From Phycisphaerales bacterium UBA1926 (GTDB lineage Bacteria > Planctomycetota > Phycisphaerae > Phycisphaerales > UBA1924), in assembly GCA_002337215.1 (NCBI GenBank), contig DDFO01000022.1:97855-118698 (forward strand): a DNA stretch of 20,844 nt. Direction: 5' to 3'. Both the position numbers and the translations under genes were made by a program. The notes under the pieces were generated by a model. The model was not told the origin of the DNA. It did no database searches and saw only the letters and a program-made list of their open reading frames with translations. Every line of letters starts with the position of its first letter. Within the stretch, counting starts at the first letter, position 1. Positions 7,068 through 14,172 of this stretch are shown one piece after another.

Positions 7068-10000
7068 GCCAACGCCTCCAGCGACTTGATCACCGCGGCG
7101 AGATCAGCCTCGGCCTTCGCGTGCTCGTCGCGTGTCTGCTGCACGAGGTGGGCCGGGGCCTTGTCGGTGTACCCCGGGTTGCTCAGCCGACCGGCGAGGG
7201 CCTTGACGGATTTTTCGAGGTCGGTCTTTTCCTTCTCGAGCCGTTCACGTTCGGCCTTGGGGTCGAGCGCGTCGGCGAGGTCGGCGAGGCGGTGCTCGAC
7301 GCCGTCGAGGCTGAAGGCGGCCGAGTCGCCCTCCGAGGCGTCAGTCGTGACGGTGTGCAACCCTGCGAGGGATTCGACGAGGCCCTGGGCGGCGGCGATC
7401 TCGGCGGCGAGGGCATCGCTGGCGTGGAGCGCGATCTTCCGCCGGGGCTCGACCTGGTTGGCGCTGCGGACGGCGCGGACCGCGTCCACGATCATGCGCA
7501 CGCGCTCGAACGTCGCCTTGGCGTCGGCGTCGGCGAGCGAATCGGCGACGATCGGCCAACCCGCGGTGGCGAGGACCTCGCCCTTCTCGGGGGGCGTGAG
7601 CATGAGGCCTTCGAGCGACGGCGCGGGGACGGCCGACAGGCGCTCGTGGATCGTCTCGGTGATGAACGGGACGACGGGGTGGAGCAGCCGCAGCAGGCTG
7701 TCGAGGATGAGCCGGAGGGCGCCCTGCTGGGCGGGGTTGTCGGCAATGGTGGATTTGACGGCCTCGAGGTACCAGTCGCAGAAATCTCTTCTGACCAGGT
7801 CGTACAACGCCTTGGCGTAGTTGCTGAACTGGTACGACGTCAGCGCCTGATCGATCTCGGCGATGCCTTCCTTCATGCGGGTGAGCATCCAGCGGTCGGC
7901 GAGGGTGAGGTCGGCGGGATCGATCGTCCCCGGCAGATCCGCGGGGATTTTGCTGAGCCCGAACCGGGCGGCGTTCCAGAGTTTGTTGCAGAAGTTGCGA
8001 CCCAGGTCGAACTTGGGGCTCGAGTTCTTGCCCGTGGTCTCATCCTTCTCGACGGGCATGCGGACGTCTTGCGTTTGCGTCGTCATCTCGACGAGCGTGA
8101 ACCGCATCGCGTCGGCGCCGTGGCTGTGGATGATGTCGAGCGGGTCGACCCCGTTGCCGAGGCTCTTGGACATCTTCCGACCTTCGCCGTCCTGGATCAT
8201 CGCGTGGATGAACACATCGTGGAAGGGGATGGGGCCGGCCTGCTGTTCATTACCAAGGAAGTAGCGGTTGAACATCGCCATGCGGCTCACCCAGAGGGTG
8301 ATGATCTCGCGGGCGGTGGTGAGCACGCTGGTGGGGTTGAAGGCTGCGAGGAGGCCGGCGGTGTCCTGGAAGCCGTGCTCGCGGAGGAGCGCGGGGATGT
8401 CGATGACGCCGAATTTGGTGGCTTCGAGCGGGGCGGCCGCCTTGACGCCCACGGCGCAGATGAGGTCGGTCGCTTCCCCGATGTCCTTGGACTTCGTGAG
8501 CGGCTGGGCGTCGTGCCCTTCTTGGGTGAGCTTGGCCTCGCTGAAGAGCTGGTAGGCAAGGGGCTGCGTGCCGTCGGCGGTGCTCGCGGTGTCGCGCAGG
8601 TGGAGCAGTTTCTCGATCAGCTCGCCCGAGAGTTCGCCCTCGGTGCCGATGAAGTCGTGGAAGGTGCCGATGCGCTTGACCCAGACCGAGCGGATGTTGG
8701 GGTGGGCGAGCGGGTCGATTTTTTCGGGGGTGATGAGCGGCAGGTCGTGGTTGGGCCAGCCGAGCGTGGAGAGGGGCCAGAGGGCGCTGGAGAACCAGGT
8801 GTCGAGGACGTCGGGGTCTTGGCTCAGACTCACGATCAAATACTTGATCTCGCGAGCAATTTTGTGCTGTTCTTCACTCCACAGATCAGGGCGATTGAGT
8901 GATTTCGTATCACCATCGTTGCCCGTTGCAATGAAATCCTTGAACTTGGTCAGCAAGGCATCTGCATCATCGCCACCGGTACAAAGGAAGAACTCATGAC
9001 GGCCAGACGCAACGAAAACGTGACAGTGAATTGGATCTTGGCATTGAACCGCTGAACGGAGCTCGTCGATCTTTCCCCGAAGTGCATCTCTGTATCCGAC
9101 AGCATCCTTCCAAGGATCGAGTCCGTCACCAAATCCAGCCTTGAAATGCCACACCGGGATCCGATGCCCCCACCAGAGCTGCCGGCTGATGCACCAGTCG
9201 CGCAGGTTGTCGTGCCAGGTCTCGTAGGTCTTCGCGTAGCGGGCGGGGTGGAAGGTCATCGACCCATCGCCGGCGTTCTCGAGATCCACGGCGGGCTTGC
9301 TCTCGGGCCATGAGCCGAGCGAGGCTTCCGTCCGCTGCTCCGCCACCAGCGACCGCTGGGCGTTGCCGCGGAGGCGGTCGTCGGTCACGCGGCAGTACCA
9401 CTGGTCGCTCAGGTAGGGCTCGACGGGGACGTGGCTGCGGTAGGAGTGCCCCACGCTGTGCTCGTGCGGCTTGATGTCCTCGAGCAGCGGCTGGCTGTTG
9501 ATCGTGTGGGCCTGGAATTCCTCGACGACCTTCTTGCGGGCGGCCTCGCGGCTGAGCCCGATGAAGACGCGGGCGCCGCCGTGCGGCTCGAAGTCGGGCC
9601 AGCCGTACTCGGCTGAGATGCTGGCGTCGGGCGCCATGACGTTGATCAGGTGCGTGCCGGCCGAGCATTGTGCTTCGATCGTGGATTGGTGGCGCTGCCC
9701 CAGCAGCCAGTCGTTGGGATCGTGGGCGGGCGTGACCTTGAGGAACCCGGTCGCCATCTTGGCTTTGGGGTCGTTCTCGTCGCCGCCCAGCGCGACGGGA
9801 AGGACGACGTAGTCATCCTCGATGATCGGGATGACGCGGTCCATGAAGGGGAGATCGACGAGCAGCCCTTTGAGGGCTTGGGCGCGGGGGTCCTTGGGGC
9901 TGATCGCGACCGCGACATCGCCCAGATATGTCTCTGGTCGCGTGGTGGCGACGGTGATCCAGGCCTCGTCGTCCTCGGGGTGCTGGTCGGCGCCGGGGTA

Positions 10001-10777
10001 GCCCTTGGCTTCGAGTTCGCCCCAGGTGACGGGGCTGTGGTCGCCCGGTTCGGTGGGGTGCACGAGCGGGTAGCGCAGGTAATAGAAATTGCCCTGGATG
10101 TCCTTCGCCTCGACCTCGTCGTCGGAGAGGGCGGTCTGGGTCGCGGGGTCCCAGTTGACGAGGCGTTTGCCGCGTTCGATGAGGCCGTCTTTGAAGAGTT
10201 TGAAGAAGGCCTCGCGCACGGCGCGCGCACAGATCTCGTCCATCGTGAACCGCTGGCGGTCCCAGTCGCACGAGCAGCCCATCGCCTTGAGCTGATCGGT
10301 GATGCGGGCCTCGAACTCGTCTTTCCAGGACTGGACCTGGGCGATGAACTTCTCCCTGCCCGGCTCCCCGTTGCGCTCCATCTCCTTGTGCTCGGCGAGG
10401 GCGGGCTTGCCGGCCTCCTTGAGCTGCTTGTCGACGATGGTCTGCGTCGCGATGCCGGCGTGGTCGGTGCCGGGCATCCAGAGGGTCTCGAACCCCTTCA
10501 TGCGGTGGGCGCGCACGAGGACGTCCTGGATCGTGTTGTTGAGCGCGTGTCCGAGGTGGAGGGCCGCGGTGACGTTGGGCGGCGGGATGAGGACGCAGTA
10601 GGGGGGTTTTTCGCCCGACAGGACGTTCGCGGGGTCGGCGTGAAACGCGTCGGCGTCGAGCCAGCGCTGCCAGACCGCGGGCTCGTGCTGCTCCGGGGTG
10701 TAGGTCTTGCTCAGCTCGGGGCGAGCGGGCGCGGCGGTGGGCGACGGATTGGAGTCTTGATTCTGGGAATCTGGCAT
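7064..10777 (-). CDS. valS: Valyl-tRNA synthetase with large insertions
   Basis: This class I synthetase charges tRNA-Val and edits threonine by its CP1 domain. The signatures are PPPNVTAALHLGH (HIGH-type, 74-77), WCISRQLWWGHRIP, DTWFSSALWP (from 659), REIITLWVSRM and KMSKS (about 868-872). A C-terminal coiled-coil arm (about 1165-1237) is also typical. At 1237 residues it is far longer than the common 880-950. Two expansions are visible by comparison with conserved blocks: about 553-652, between the WWGHRIP and DTWFSS blocks, and about 676-812, between GWP and FNPTSV. The first lies in a low-GC segment. The frame stays open throughout and all catalytic motifs are intact, so the enzyme should work. 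ATG at 10777 has AGAGG about 7 bases upstream. Confidence 0.97.
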   Translation of the reverse strand: MPDSQNQDSNPSPTAAPARPELSKTYTPEQHEPAVWQRWLDADAFHADPANVLSGEKPPYCVLIPPPNVTAALHLGHALNNTIQDVLVRAHRMKGFETLWMPGTDHAGIATQTIVDKQLKEAGKPALAEHKEMERNGEPGREKFIAQVQSWKDEFEARITDQLKAMGCSCDWDRQRFTMDEICARAVREAFFKLFKDGLIERGKRLVNWDPATQTALSDDEVEAKDIQGNFYYLRYPLVHPTEPGDHSPVTWGELEAKGYPGADQHPEDDEAWITVATTRPETYLGDVAVAISPKDPRAQALKGLLVDLPFMDRVIPIIEDDYVVLPVALGGDENDPKAKMATGFLKVTPAHDPNDWLLGQRHQSTIEAQCSAGTHLINVMAPDASISAEYGWPDFEPHGGARVFIGLSREAARKKVVEEFQAHTINSQPLLEDIKPHEHSVGHSYRSHVPVEPYLSDQWYCRVTDDRLRGNAQRSLVAEQRTEASLGSWPESKPAVDLENAGDGSMTFHPARYAKTYETWHDNLRDWCISRQLWWGHRIPVWHFKAGFGDGLDPWKDAVGYRDALRGKIDELRSAVQCQDPIHCHVFVASGRHEFFLCTGGDDADALLTKFKDFIATGNDGDTKSLNRPDLWSEEQHKIAREIKYLIVSLSQDPDVLDTWFSSALWPLSTLGWPNHDLPLITPEKIDPLAHPNIRSVWVKRIGTFHDFIGTEGELSGELIEKLLHLRDTASTADGTQPLAYQLFSEAKLTQEGHDAQPLTKSKDIGEATDLICAVGVKAAAPLEATKFGVIDIPALLREHGFQDTAGLLAAFNPTSVLTTAREIITLWVSRMAMFNRYFLGNEQQAGPIPFHDVFIHAMIQDGEGRKMSKSLGNGVDPLDIIHSHGADAMRFTLVEMTTQTQDVRMPVEKDETTGKNSSPKFDLGRNFCNKLWNAARFGLSKIPADLPGTIDPADLTLADRWMLTRMKEGIAEIDQALTSYQFSNYAKALYDLVRRDFCDWYLEAVKSTIADNPAQQGALRLILDSLLRLLHPVVPFITETIHERLSAVPAPSLEGLMLTPPEKGEVLATAGWPIVADSLADADAKATFERVRMIVDAVRAVRSANQVEPRRKIALHASDALAAEIAAAQGLVESLAGLHTVTTDASEGDSAAFSLDGVEHRLADLADALDPKAERERLEKEKTDLEKSVKALAGRLSNPGYTDKAPAHLVQQTRDEHAKAEADLAAVIKSLEALA
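8821..9120 (-). other. Low-GC segment within valS (insertion 1)
   Basis: By direct count 149 of 300 bases are G or C (about 50%), against 65-68% in the adjoining 60-base lines. Codons here often end in A or T (CAA, GAT, ATT, TGT, AAA), unlike flanking valS codons. It encodes about residues 553-652, including a Cys/His-rich stretch with CQDPIHCH and HEFFLC. It keeps the valS frame exactly. Recent gain of a foreign in-frame piece is the simplest reading; a locally relaxed linker is the alternative. Confidence 0.75.
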
Positions 10778-10794
10778 TTGCGGCCTCTTTCGGG

Positions 10795-11826
10795 GTGACC
10801 CAGCATCCTAAACCGCGGATGATTGGCATGATGAAGCAGCGGCGGATTGTCATCGGGATTGTCGCGGTTTTTCTGGTCCTGGCCGGGGGGGTGGCGGTCT
10901 GGCGGGTCGTTGACCAGCGTCGGCAGGCTGCGTCGTTGGCAGGAACAGCGGCGGAGGGTGTGGACCTCGCGTCCACCGCGGCGGTGCTGAAGGCGGCGCG
11001 GACGTATATCGGTGAGCAGGAATTGGGCAAGGCGGAGGCCGTGCTGCGGCGAGCGCTCGAGGATCGGTCGGACGACGCCCTGATGCGGGAGTTGCTGGGC
11101 GATGTGCTGCTGCAGGGGGACGACGAGCCCGCGGCGATGGCGCAGTACGCCGCGGTTGCGGATCGGACCGACGCGTCGGCGGAGGCGTTGTTCAAGGCAG
11201 GATCGCTCGCGGCTGGGATGGGCGAGTTCGAGCGCGCGGTCGCGTACCTGGCGCGGGCGACGAAGGCGGAACCCGGCAATGTCGAGGCGGCGGTGCAACT
11301 CGCGAACGCGTTGTTGGAATTGAACCGGGTCCCCGAGGCGAAGGTGGAGCTCACGCGTGCGGTGGTGCTCGACGAGGGCGTGGGGATGGCGTGGGGCATG
11401 CTCGCGGAGATCGCGGTTCGTGAGAACAAATTGGAGATGGCGACCCAGCACATCGTCAAGGCGCGGACGTTTGAGCCGGGGAGTATCCCGTGGCGTGTGC
11501 TCGAGGCGCGGGTGATGCGTCGCATGGGCGAGCCGGAGAAGTCGGTCATGCTGCTCGACGGTCTGCGCGGGGAGACCCGGTTCGAGCCTTCGGTGGTCGC
11601 GGAGATGGCGGCGTCGCTCGGGATGCTCGATCGCGCGGACGACGCGATGACGATCTATCGGGTCGCTGTCCGGGAACGGCCCGCGGACGGTGAGCTGCGG
11701 TACGAGGCGGCGGTGTGGGCCGAGCGGGTGGGGGAGATCGAGGAGGCCCGCGAGCTGGCGCAGTCGGCGGCGATGCTCGGGGAAGCGCGGGCGCGGGATC
11801 TTCTGGAACGGCTCGGCGAGGACTGA
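10795..11826 (+). CDS. Membrane-anchored TPR-repeat protein
   Basis: The product has a short basic start, one membrane segment (about 18-36) and then helical tetratricopeptide-like repeats from about 60 to the end at 343. Examples are the units around AEALFKAGSLAAGMGEFERA and VEAAVQLANALLELNRVPEA. TPR proteins are scaffolds for protein contacts; the partner is unknown. The repeats would lie on the outer face if the N terminus is inside, as its basic residues suggest. The GTG start at 10795 would leave only 17 bases between it and the divergent valS start. In-frame ATG codons at 10819, 10828 and 10831 leave more promoter room and are serious alternatives; none has a strong ribosome site. The gene ends 19 bases from the convergent small membrane gene. 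Confidence 0.8.
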   Translation: MTQHPKPRMIGMMKQRRIVIGIVAVFLVLAGGVAVWRVVDQRRQAASLAGTAAEGVDLASTAAVLKAARTYIGEQELGKAEAVLRRALEDRSDDALMRELLGDVLLQGDDEPAAMAQYAAVADRTDASAEALFKAGSLAAGMGEFERAVAYLARATKAEPGNVEAAVQLANALLELNRVPEAKVELTRAVVLDEGVGMAWGMLAEIAVRENKLEMATQHIVKARTFEPGSIPWRVLEARVMRRMGEPEKSVMLLDGLRGETRFEPSVVAEMAASLGMLDRADDAMTIYRVAVRERPADGELRYEAAVWAERVGEIEEARELAQSAAMLGEARARDLLERLGED

Positions 11827-11845
11827 ACGGCGGACGTCGGGAGGC

Positions 11846-12142
11846 TCAGTCGTCGTCGGCTTCCCAGTCCTGGTGGGCCTCGGGGTCGTCGCCCAGTTCG
11901 TCGGGCTCGGGCTCGGCCCGGCGTGCGGACTCCTCCCACGCGTTGATGCCCTCGTAGCGGTCCCGGCGTTCGGGGACCTCGGCGTAGTTCTTCGCGAACC
12001 ACGCGAACCCCGCGAGGAGCAGTCCCAGGATGACCAGGATCCCGACGATGATGAGCACAACGAGCAGCAGGAACGCGCGGCCCACCGCCCTCTGCTGGGC
12101 GGGGTCGGGCGTCGTCGCGAGTGTCATCAGCCAATCGTGCAC
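11846..12142 (-). CDS. Small single-TM protein with acidic tail, function unknown
   Basis: The 98-residue product has a polar N terminus of about 20 residues, one long hydrophobic helix (about 23-48), then a charged C-terminal half ending in a strongly acidic tail (Glu/Asp clusters, last residues DWEADDD). I do not recognise a family. The start is GTG at 12142; an in-frame ATG five codons later is possible, and neither has a strong ribosome site. The membrane helix and GC-typical codons support it being real. It is convergent with the TPR gene and divergent from prfB, so it probably has its own promoter in 12143-12290. Confidence 0.6.
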   Translation of the reverse strand: MHDWLMTLATTPDPAQQRAVGRAFLLLVVLIIVGILVILGLLLAGFAWFAKNYAEVPERRDRYEGINAWEESARRAEPEPDELGDDPEAHQDWEADDD

Positions 12143-12196
12143 CCGATCAGTTTAGCGTCGATGCGACACGGGTCGCCAGCGCACTCGTTCTCGCGA

Positions 12197-12227
12197 TTGT
12201 GCTGGGGCCCGCGGCTGTTCCTAGACT
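12197..12227 (+). promoter_or_regulatory. Candidate promoter for prfB
   Basis: TTGTGC (12197-12202) and TAGACT (12222-12227) resemble -35 and -10 boxes with a 19-base spacer, longer than the ideal 17. Transcription would then begin near 12234, exactly where the leader hairpin starts. Planctomycete promoters are poorly defined, so this is a tentative pairing. Confidence 0.3.
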
Positions 12228-12233
12228 CTTGCC

Positions 12234-12273
12234 GGCCCGATGACGCTCGCGGAGTGCGGCGTCTGTGCGGGCC
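12234..12273 (+). promoter_or_regulatory. prfB: Extended hairpin in the prfB leader
   Basis: GGCCCG (12234-12239) pairs with CGGGCC (12268-12273). Inside it GACGC (12242-12246) pairs with GCGTC (12259-12263), and CGC (12248-12250) with GCG (12256-12258), leaving a GGAGT loop. That is 14 base pairs in 40 bases, with small internal loops. It ends two bases before the likely ribosome site GGAG (12276-12279) and 17 bases before the prfB ATG. No T-run follows, so it is more likely a leader structure than a terminator. Confidence 0.5.
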
Positions 12274-12290
12274 CTGGAGCGTGATCTCGT

Positions 12291-13397
12291 ATGCAACTCG
12301 AAGCCCACCACAAAGTGATCGATGAACTCGGCGAGCGGATCCGCACGATCCGTGAGTCGCTGCGGTACGACGACAAGTTCGCCGAGCTGAAGAAGCTCGA
12401 AGAGAAGATGAACGCCACGGATTTCTGGGACAACCAGGAGAACGCGAAGAAGGTCGTCGCGGAAATGAAGCGTGTGAAGGCGCAGGTCAGTCCTCTGACC
12501 AAGGTTCTCGAGGATTTCGAGGAGGCCTCGCTCGCGTACGAGATGAGCAAGGACGAGGAGGGAGACGAGCTGCTCAAGGAGGCGGACGGGAAGCTGCACG
12601 AGTTGCTGGGCCGGATGGACAAGCTCGAGATGCAGAGCCTGCTGAGCGGCAAGCACGACCACCGCGATTGCTTCTTTACGATCAGCGCCGGCGACGGCGG
12701 CACGGAGGCGAACGACTGGGCCGAGATGCTGTTCCGGATGTACCTCTACTACTTCGAGATCATGGGCTGGAAGGTCGAGGAGGTCGAGAAGAGCCACGGC
12801 ACGGAGGTCGGCATCGCGTCGGTCACGCTGCACGTGAAGGGCGACTTCGCGTTTGGCTATCTCGCGTGCGAGCGCGGCACGCACCGGTTGGCGCGGGTGA
12901 GCCCGTTCAACAGCCAGGGCAAGCGGCAGACGAGCTTCGCGACCGTCGATATCGTGCCCGAGTTTGAGGAAGTGGACCTCGTGATCCCGGAGAACGACCT
13001 GGATATCCAGGTCTTCGCGCGGTCGAGCGGCCCCGGCGGGCAGAACGTGAACAAGGTGGCGAGCGCGGTGCGGATCGTGCACAAGCCGACGGGGTTCATG
13101 GTCGTGTCGAGCACGCACAAGGAGATGCTGCAGAACCGCAAGCAGGCGCTGTCGATCCTGCAGGCGAAGCTGGAGCAGAAGGCGGACGAGGAGCGTCAGG
13201 CGGAGATCACCGAGGCCGCGGGCGGGAAGATCGAGAACCGCGGGTGGGGCGCGCAGATCCGGTCGTATGTGCTCTACGACAACCGGGTCAAGGACCACCG
13301 GACGAACTACGAAGCGAACCCGACGACGGTGCTGAACGGGGACATCCACGGGTTTGTGGACGCGGAACTCAAGCGGCGGCGGAACGAGGCGGGCTGA
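12291..13397 (+). CDS. prfB: Peptide chain release factor 2 (RF2)
   Basis: The 368-residue protein terminates translation at UGA and UAA. Codon reading uses SPF (204-206), the RF2-type tripeptide. Peptidyl-tRNA hydrolysis uses GGQ (249-251) within SSGPGGQNVNK. The N-terminal helical domain, GGTEANDWAEML, and the C-terminal GWGAQIRSYVL complete the match; length is normal (E. coli 365). Many bacteria regulate this gene by a +1 frameshift at an early in-frame UGA near codon 25. Here the matching place, near SLRYDD, reads straight through, so that control is absent. ATG at 12291 has GGAG about 11 bases upstream. The 3' end overlaps the convergent DUF1275 gene by 29 bases. Confidence 0.97.
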   Translation: MQLEAHHKVIDELGERIRTIRESLRYDDKFAELKKLEEKMNATDFWDNQENAKKVVAEMKRVKAQVSPLTKVLEDFEEASLAYEMSKDEEGDELLKEADGKLHELLGRMDKLEMQSLLSGKHDHRDCFFTISAGDGGTEANDWAEMLFRMYLYYFEIMGWKVEEVEKSHGTEVGIASVTLHVKGDFAFGYLACERGTHRLARVSPFNSQGKRQTSFATVDIVPEFEEVDLVIPENDLDIQVFARSSGPGGQNVNKVASAVRIVHKPTGFMVVSSTHKEMLQNRKQALSILQAKLEQKADEERQAEITEAAGGKIENRGWGAQIRSYVLYDNRVKDHRTNYEANPTTVLNGDIHGFVDAELKRRRNEAG

Positions 13398-14064
13398 GCA
13401 TGCGTCGCCGCCAGACGAAGTAGATCGACCCGGCGATGATGAGGACCGACCCGAGCACGCTGAGCGTCGCGCTGCCGGCAACTTTGCGGCAGAACGCGCC
13501 CGCGATTCCGCCCGCGGTAAACGAGAAGAGAAGTCCGGCGAGCATCGCGAATCGCCACCCGGCGATGCGTCGATGCCGGATCGCGGCGCCCGCAAGCAGG
13601 CCGAGATCCGTTACGATGCCGGTCGCGTGTGTCGTTCGCACGACCATCCCGCGGTACGCGGACGCGAACGCGTTTTGCAGCCCGGCGGCGGTCGCGGCGA
13701 GCGACATACCGGCGAGCGGTGCTCTCGGCAGGATCGCCCCGGCCGCGATGAGCAGCGCTCCCTCAAGGATGATCGCGACGCCGTAGGGTCGTCCGAGCTG
13801 GAGCGTTCGGTCTCCGATGATGACGCCGCTGCATGTGGCGCCCAACGCGAACGAGAGGACGATGATTCCGACGGTCGCGGCGTGGTCGAACACGCCGCGC
13901 GCGAGATCTGCCGAAATGCCGGTGATTGAGCCTGTGACATGTGTGACCGCGATACCACCCTCGGCGATCACGACGACATTGACGCACCCGGCGACCGCGG
14001 CGAGCGAGAACCCGCCGAATAGAACGGCGAGCGTGACACGCGAGAACTGGTCCTTGTTCCGCAT
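13369..14064 (-). CDS. DUF1275 (YoaK-like) multi-pass membrane protein
   Basis: The 231-residue, strongly hydrophobic protein has about six membrane helices. The segment HVTGSIT (42-48) and the later stretch LQNAFASAYRG...TTHATGIVTDLG are hallmarks of the DUF1275 family. The family's biochemical role is not known; a transporter-like membrane function is commonly supposed. The usual length is about 220-240. ATG at 14064 has AAAGAG about 6 bases upstream. It diverges from the PhoD-like gene with 108 bases between starts, and its stop lies 29 bases inside the end of prfB. A short Pro/Arg/Ala tail ends the protein. Confidence 0.85.
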   Translation of the reverse strand: MRNKDQFSRVTLAVLFGGFSLAAVAGCVNVVVIAEGGIAVTHVTGSITGISADLARGVFDHAATVGIIVLSFALGATCSGVIIGDRTLQLGRPYGVAIILEGALLIAAGAILPRAPLAGMSLAATAAGLQNAFASAYRGMVVRTTHATGIVTDLGLLAGAAIRHRRIAGWRFAMLAGLLFSFTAGGIAGAFCRKVAGSATLSVLGSVLIIAGSIYFVWRRRMLSPPRSAAA

Positions 14065-14094
14065 CCATCTCTTTCATGCTGGGGTGTGAATGAA

Positions 14095-14114
14095 CAGGAT
14101 CTTCATCGATCCTG
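14095..14114. promoter_or_regulatory. Perfect inverted repeat between two divergent genes
   Basis: CAGGATC (14095-14101) and GATCCTG (14108-14114) are 7-base arms separated by TTCATC. It sits between the divergent DUF1275 and PhoD-like genes, where an operator or shared regulator site would be expected. A weak -10-like TACGAT lies at 14139-14144 for the rightward gene. Symmetry is seen; the role is inferred. Confidence 0.4.
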
Positions 14115-14159
14115 AAACAGCCTGACGACCCGGGCAAGTACGATAGAGCCGTTGGAATC

Positions 14160-14166
14160 GGAGGAG
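14160..14166 (+). promoter_or_regulatory. Ribosome binding site fixing the PhoD-like start
   Basis: GGAGGAG lies 6 bases before ATG at 14173. The frame also opens at TTG 14152, but that would place the ribosome site inside the coding region and put seven charged residues before the signal peptide, so 14173 is preferred. Confidence 0.8.
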
Positions 14167-14172
14167 ACTTCC

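Noticed and set aside
7121..8902. 593-codon open frame on the + strand opposite valS
   Set aside because: It has repetitive Gly/Glu/Val/Arg composition without motifs, mirrors valS codon structure, and the - strand carries all ValRS signatures.
8950..9132. Small - strand frame in the low-GC segment that looked like a separate gene
   Set aside because: It lies in another frame of the same strand as valS, lacks a ribosome site, and valS reads through without interruption.
9813..11549. 578-codon - strand frame running from valS through the TPR gene
   Set aside because: Its left part is an out-of-frame reading of valS and its right part is antisense to the TPR gene; no protein family character.
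12291..12400. Programmed +1 frameshift site in prfB
   Set aside because: No in-frame TGA or slippery CTT-TGA-C is present; the gene is one intact frame.
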